Assembly: GCA_030043335.1 (NCBI GenBank) | Contig: JASHXX010000128.1 | Span: 1 to 5,433 of the forward strand | Length of the DNA stretch: 5,433 nucleotides | Origin: Xanthobacteraceae bacterium | GTDB lineage: Bacteria; Pseudomonadota; Alphaproteobacteria; Rhizobiales; Xanthobacteraceae | Direction: 5' to 3' | Part shown: positions 1 to 5,433 of the stretch, piece after piece | How the letters are laid out: every line of letters begins with the position of its first letter | Position numbering within the stretch: the first letter of the stretch is position 1 | Made by a program: the position numbers and the translations under genes | The notes under the pieces: generated by a model | What the model was told of the DNA's origin: nothing | Seen by the model: the letters and a program-made list of their open reading frames with translations, nothing else | Databases searched by the model: none

Positions 1-15
1 GGCGCGCAAGGCACC

Positions 16-1083
16 TTAATCGAACCGCACCGCAAAGATCGGCGGCAAGTGCGCATTGACGAGCTGCCAGCTTTCGCCGCCGTTGTCGCTGCTCCACAGT
101 GCACCAGTCGTCGAGCCCATAGCGAGTCGGGCGCCGCTGTCGTCCGCCTCAAGGCCGTGCCGATAAACGAGATCGTAGGCGTCGCGCTGGGGCAAACCTT
201 CGCGCATGACCCGCCATGTTTTGCCGCCGTCGCTGGTTCGCGTCACGCACAGAGCCCCATCGCGCGGAATGCGGATTTCGTCCTTCACCGCGGGCACGAA
301 CCAGGCAGTCTGAGCGTCCCGCGGGTGCGCCACCACCGCGAAGCCGAAGTCGTCGCAGGGCAAAGACAGTCGCTGCCAATGAGCGCCGGCGTCGGCTGAG
401 CGGTAAATGCCGGCATGGTGCTGCATCCACATCACGTCGGGTACTGCGGCGCAGCGCGCAACGCGATGCGGATCCTGGATCGCGCTGTCTTCGGCCTGCT
501 CGGGCGGCACATAGGGCGCAACAAGGCCTTTGCCCAGCACCTGCCAGCTCGCCCCACTATCGCGCGTCTCCCACACACCGCCGCACGAGATGGCAATGAA
601 CACTCGATCCGCATCTCGCGGGTCGGGCGATATGCTGTGAATACCCGCGGCATCGTAACCGCCGCCGAACCAGCGCGCGCGCTCAGGCACGTCCCAAAGC
701 GCTCGCATAAGGTGCCAGCTTTCGCCGCGGTCATCGGAGCGGAACAGACCGGCGGGGATGGCGCCAATCCACAACCGGTCTGGATGATTGCGGCCTCCGG
801 TTTCCAGCGTCCAGATCTGGAACAAGGACGGCGCATCGGCCGCATCGCCGGGAAATGCCGGGGCCGTGATCTCCCGCCAAGTTTGGCCGTCGTCATCGGA
901 GCGATGCAGCTTGGGGCCGAAATGACCATGCTTGATGGCCGCGTAGATGACGCCGTCGCGACCGCGCAAAACATTGGTGACGGGAACGCCGGAAAAGCCG
1001 ATCAGCCTTGCCGCCCAGCCGCCGCGCTCACGCGCCAGCGAGAACAAACCCTTTCGGGTGGCAACGAGAAGATGCTCACTCAT
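16..1083 (-). CDS. Asp-box (BNR/VPS10-like) beta-propeller protein of unknown function, often labelled exo-alpha-sialidase
   Basis: The protein has 355 residues and starts at an ATG with a good AGGGGA ribosome site 7 nt upstream. Six Asp-box repeats of the S-x-D-x-G-x-[ST]-W type can be read at about residues 62-69, 116-123, 173-180, 229-236, 283-290 and 332-339 (the last has Asn in place of Asp). They are 44-57 residues apart, as expected for one per propeller blade, so a six- or seven-bladed fold is likely. There is no signal peptide or membrane segment, so it should be cytoplasmic, unlike most secreted sialidases. Between the repeats lie a WMQHHAGIYRS segment (residues 218-229) and an IRIP segment (270-273), which look like functional rather than scaffold residues. 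It is the last gene of the alaS/ubiquitin-like/propeller run. Asp boxes mark the fold, not an enzyme activity, so the sialidase label is unsupported. Fold confidence is high; function is unknown. Confidence 0.88.
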   Translation of the reverse strand: MSEHLLVATRKGLFSLARERGGWAARLIGFSGVPVTNVLRGRDGVIYAAIKHGHFGPKLHRSDDDGQTWREITAPAFPGDAADAPSLFQIWTLETGGRNHPDRLWIGAIPAGLFRSDDRGESWHLMRALWDVPERARWFGGGYDAAGIHSISPDPRDADRVFIAISCGGVWETRDSGASWQVLGKGLVAPYVPPEQAEDSAIQDPHRVARCAAVPDVMWMQHHAGIYRSADAGAHWQRLSLPCDDFGFAVVAHPRDAQTAWFVPAVKDEIRIPRDGALCVTRTSDGGKTWRVMREGLPQRDAYDLVYRHGLEADDSGARLAMGSTTGALWSSDNGGESWQLVNAHLPPIFAVRFD

Positions 1084-1090
1084 GGTCGAT

Positions 1091-1096
1091 TCCCCT
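1091..1096 (-). promoter_or_regulatory. Ribosome binding site of the propeller gene
   Basis: AGGGGA on the minus strand lies 7 nt before the ATG at 1083. This is a near-consensus Shine-Dalgarno sequence at normal spacing. It fixes the start and shows that the propeller gene has its own initiation signal although it sits only 18 nt after the ubiquitin-like gene. Confidence 0.7.
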
Positions 1097-1101
1097 GCTC
1101 G

Positions 1102-1371
1102 CTATCCGCCGGACAGCGCCTGCATGACGTAAAGCTTCGCGGCTGGATCGATCTGGCGCGACAGCGCGGTCTCGTGCTTGAGCCGCTCGCCGTCGACGAA
1201 GATGCAGACGTGCTTGCGCAGATTGCCCTGGTCGTCGAGCACATAGCCGCGGACCTGCGGCTCTTGCCCGAGTAGGCATTGCAGCGCCTCGCCGACCGTC
1301 GCGCCGGGAACGCGGAACGGCGCGCCTGGCACCAGGTTACGCAAATGGCTGGTGAAATGGATTTCGGCCAT
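1102..1371 (-). CDS. MoaD/ThiS/CysO-type ubiquitin-like (beta-grasp) protein with C-terminal Gly-Gly
   Basis: This 89-residue protein opens with a beta strand (residues 2-7), has a VGEALQCLL helix (26-34), a KHVCIFVDGERL strand-turn (53-64) and ends YVMQALSGG. That layout is typical of MoaD, ThiS and CysO sulfur carriers. In those families the terminal Gly is adenylated by an E1-like enzyme (MoeB/ThiF type) and converted to a thiocarboxylate that donates sulfur. The 'hV-IFV-D' segment and the length (CysO is about 93 residues) resemble CysO-like members more than classical MoaD, which is nearer 80 residues. None of the usual partners (MoaE, ThiG, CysM, JAB protease, E1) is in the window. The neighbour is a beta-propeller gene 18 nt downstream. 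alaS ends 28 nt upstream, so co-transcription is likely. The start ATG has a TGAGG only 3 nt upstream, a cramped spacing that suggests modest translation or coupling to alaS. The fold is fairly sure; the pathway is not known. Confidence 0.88.
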   Translation of the reverse strand: MAEIHFTSHLRNLVPGAPFRVPGATVGEALQCLLGQEPQVRGYVLDDQGNLRKHVCIFVDGERLKHETALSRQIDPAAKLYVMQALSGG

Positions 1372-1399
1372 ATGCCTCAGTCCATCAAAATAGTGTCAA

Positions 1400-4048
<2,649 letters not shown>

Positions 4049-4160
4049 CTTGCCGCAACTCTGTAGCGGTTCTTCCTGCTCCGGGAAAGGCGCATTTGCG
4101 ATGCGCCCACAAAGCATATAAGCGCTCTTGCTCCGGCGCGCCCGCCGCAACGAGCTCGTG
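4049..4160. promoter_or_regulatory. Divergent promoter region between alaS and the MTHFR-family gene
   Basis: This is the only sizeable non-coding stretch in the window (112 nt), and it separates two divergently transcribed genes, so promoters for both must lie here or inside the flanking genes. An AT-rich island, AAAGCATATAAG (4111-4122), can serve as a -10-like box in either direction (TATAAG rightward, TTATAT or TATATG leftward). No convincing -35 partner at 16-18 nt spacing is visible on either strand. A perfect inverted repeat (4089-4107) sits beside it. The role is inferred from gene layout, and the exact start sites cannot be called. Confidence 0.5.
4089..4107. repeat. Perfect 7-bp inverted repeat, possible operator or leader hairpin
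   Basis: GGCGCAT (4089-4095) is matched exactly by ATGCGCC (4101-4107) around a 5-nt loop, TTGCG. The repeat lies directly beside the -10-like box and 41 nt before the alaS ATG, so it would fall near the alaS transcription start or in its leader RNA. Read leftward, the hairpin is followed by only CTTT and then C/G bases, so it is not a good intrinsic terminator. Escherichia coli AlaRS is known to repress its own gene by binding a palindrome at the alaS promoter. Whether this repeat works that way is inference. Confidence 0.45.
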
Positions 4161-5096
4161 ATGAACGATCAGAAAAGCCCCGACCCGCGGACGTTCGAGG
4201 AGCGGCTGCGGGCCGGCCGGTTCGTCATGACGGCGGAAATCGTGCCGCCACTCTCCTGCGACGCGCAGGACCTTATCGGCAAAGCGGCGCCGCTTCGCGG
4301 CCTCGCCGACGCGGTGAACGTCACCGACGGCGCCGGCGCCCGTGCGCATATGGACGCGCTCGCGGCGGCCGCGATCCTTGGCCGCGCAGGCGTCGAGCCG
4401 GTCCTGCAAATCGCCTGCCGCGACAAGAACCGCATCGCGCTGCAAGGCGAACTCATGGGCGCGGCCGCACTCGGCATCCGCAATTTGCTGCTCCTCACCG
4501 GCGACGATCCCAAAGCCGGCGATCAGCCGGAAACGAAGGCTGTCTTCGACCTCGACGCCAAGGCCCTGATCGATACCGCGCGGCGCCTGCGCCAGGAGGG
4601 TGCGCTACCGACCGGGCGCAAGGTCGCAGGCCATGCCGCGTTCTTTCTCGGCGCCGCCGACGTTCCGATCGATCCGCCTGCGGGCTGGCGGCCGGCGGGC
4701 CTCATCGCCAAGGCTGCCGCCGGCGCCCAATTCGTGCAGACGCAGTTCTGCATGGATGCGGCGATCGCGCGGCGCTATGTCGGCGCGCTTGCCGATGCCG
4801 GCCTCACCCGCAAGCTCGCGATCCTGATCGCCGTCAATCCGCTGCGCTCGGCAAAATCGGCGCGCTGGATGCGGCATCACCTCTACGGCACCATCATTCC
4901 CGACGCCCTCGTAGCGCGGATGGAGCGCGCCGCCGACCCGTTGCGCGAAGGGGTGCGCATCTGCGTCGAATTGATTGAAGAACTCGCTGCGATCCCCGGC
5001 GTCGCCGGCGTCCACATCATGGCGCCGGGGAATGACGCAGCGATCCCGGAGGTCATCAAAGCGGCGCGCGCCCGCGTGCCCAACGCGGCACGCTAG
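4161..5096 (+). CDS. Methylenetetrahydrofolate reductase-family flavoprotein
   Basis: The 311 residues are close to E. coli MetF (296), with a TIM-barrel FAD enzyme expected. The family reduces 5,10-methylene-THF to 5-methyl-THF (or runs in reverse) in the cytoplasm. Visible motifs, numbered from the chosen start, are TAEIVPP (24-30), whose Glu26 matches the catalytic Glu of MetF; VNVTDG (52-57); CRDKN (86-90); LLLTGDDP (110-117), whose Asp matches the flavin-tuning Asp120 of MetF; VQTQFCMD (192-199); and HIMAPG (285-290). The subtype, with [19 protein letters not shown] and TQFCMD, resembles the reductases that in many proteobacteria sit with MetV-like and corrinoid methyltransferase genes, not canonical methionine-pathway MetF; this is from memory. 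No such partner is in the window. The ATG at 4161 keeps the conserved ERLRAGRFV lead-in, which the ATG at 4227 would cut off. Upstream GTG (4158) and TTG (4128) starts are possible but less likely. The ribosome site is weak. Confidence 0.9.
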   Translation: MNDQKSPDPRTFEERLRAGRFVMTAEIVPPLSCDAQDLIGKAAPLRGLADAVNVTDGAGARAHMDALAAAAILGRAGVEPVLQIACRDKNRIALQGELMGAAALGIRNLLLLTGDDPKAGDQPETKAVFDLDAKALIDTARRLRQEGALPTGRKVAGHAAFFLGAADVPIDPPAGWRPAGLIAKAAAGAQFVQTQFCMDAAIARRYVGALADAGLTRKLAILIAVNPLRSAKSARWMRHHLYGTIIPDALVARMERAADPLREGVRICVELIEELAAIPGVAGVHIMAPGNDAAIPEVIKAARARVPNAAR

Positions 5097-5101
5097 CTAG
5101 C
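5092..5101. repeat. 10-bp palindrome holding both convergent stop codons
   Basis: GCTAGCTAGC is self-complementary. The rightward stop TAG (5094-5096) and the leftward stop TAG (5095-5093 on the minus strand) share its first CTAG. A flanking GCGGC (5085-5089) and GCCGC (5100-5104) could add a short stem, but no T-run follows on either side, so an intrinsic terminator is not supported. Confidence 0.6.
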
Positions 5102-5433
5102 CGCTTCCACCGTGCGGATATCGACCTCCGATTTCAAAGTCCGGTGCACCGGACACTTGTCGGCAATCTCCAAGAGCCGCGCCCGCTGGGCCGGATCGAG
5201 ATCACCCTCGAACGCAATCACCCGGTCGATGCGGTCGATCTTGCCCCCCTTGGTCTCGCATTCGGCGCAATCGGTCGCGTAGATTTTTTCGTGGTGGAGC
5301 CGGACCTGGGTCCGGATCAGGGGAATCCGCTTGTGATCGGCATAAAGCCGCACCGTCATTGCCGTGCAGGCGCCGAGCGCCGCCAGCAAAAGATCGTAAG
5401 GGCCCGGACCGGTATCCGAGCCGCCCGCTTTCG
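5093..5433 (-). CDS. OsmC/Ohr-family protein, 5' end beyond the window
   Basis: 112 residues plus stop are visible, and the frame stays open to the right edge, so the N-terminus is missing. OsmC/Ohr proteins are thiol peroxidases that reduce organic hydroperoxides with two cysteines; both are here, in LGACTAMT (visible residue 22) and DKCPVHRTL (residue 93). The lead-in [15 protein letters not shown] is the standard family motif and lies partly upstream of a TTG at 5389, so that TTG is an internal Leu codon and not the start. A further CAEC pair (55, 58) within [10 protein letters not shown] is typical of the subgroup that also occurs as the C-terminal domain of alpha/beta-hydrolase-OsmC fusions. 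The full protein could therefore be about 130-140 residues alone or about 400 as a fusion; the window cannot decide. It converges on the MTHFR-family gene with a 4-nt stop overlap. Confidence 0.9.
   Translation of the reverse strand, partial: KAGGSDTGPGPYDLLLAALGACTAMTVRLYADHKRIPLIRTQVRLHHEKIYATDCAECETKGGKIDRIDRVIAFEGDLDPAQRARLLEIADKCPVHRTLKSEVDIRTVEAAS

Noticed and set aside
16..1083. Functional annotation of the propeller as a sialidase
   Set aside because: Asp boxes occur in many unrelated propellers. There is no signal peptide, no N-terminal [FY]RIP and no recognisable catalytic set, so only the fold was called.
415..1275. 286-codon plus-strand open frame spanning the propeller and ubiquitin-like genes
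   Set aside because: It is antisense to two well-supported genes, including the gap between them, and shows no recognisable motifs.
1394..1399. TTGACA (minus strand) just after the alaS stop, a perfect -35 consensus
   Set aside because: No -10 box exists at 16-18 nt spacing. The equivalent position falls on GGCATA/GCATAT at the start codon of the next gene, which would leave no leader, so it is most likely chance.
4049..4150. 34-residue N-terminal extension of AlaRS from a TTG at 4150
   Set aside because: Family members begin near [11 protein letters not shown]. The extension would translate the palindrome and promoter-like box and has no family resemblance.
5085..5104. Bidirectional intrinsic terminator between the convergent genes
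   Set aside because: The stem is only 5 bp with a large loop and no T-run on either side.

Overview
The window is a compact, GC-rich stretch of bacterial chromosome with five genes and very little non-coding DNA. Protein sequence character, the strong GC bias at third codon positions and the gene types suggest an alphaproteobacterium, most likely of the Hyphomicrobiales (Bradyrhizobium/Xanthobacter/Pseudolabrys-like lineages). That assignment is inferred from recollection of related proteins and was not tested by a search. No tRNA or rRNA gene, CRISPR array, insertion sequence or integrase is visible.

Left part (16-4048, minus strand): three genes lie head to tail in what looks like one transcription unit, read from right to left. 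They are alaS (alanyl-tRNA synthetase, 882 residues, complete), then after 28 nt a small MoaD/ThiS/CysO-type ubiquitin-like protein ending in Gly-Gly (89 residues), then after 18 nt a 355-residue beta-propeller protein with six Asp-box (BNR) repeats, the kind often auto-labelled 'exo-alpha-sialidase'. The first gene is housekeeping. The last two form the interesting part: a possible sulfur carrier or protein modifier paired with a cytoplasmic propeller of unknown function.

Middle (4049-4160): a 112-nt divergent intergenic region holds a perfect 7-bp inverted repeat and an AT-rich -10-like box. It must carry the promoters for alaS (leftward) and the reductase gene (rightward).

Right part: a methylenetetrahydrofolate reductase-family gene (4161-5096, plus strand) meets, tail to tail, an OsmC-family peroxiredoxin-like gene (5093 to beyond 5433, minus strand) that runs off the window. 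The stop codons of these two genes overlap by 4 nt within a perfect 10-bp palindrome.

Functionally, alaS charges tRNA-Ala, the reductase feeds one-carbon/methyl metabolism, and the OsmC protein probably detoxifies organic hydroperoxides. No common pathway is evident. The best candidate for something poorly described is the ubiquitin-like/propeller pair at 16-1371.
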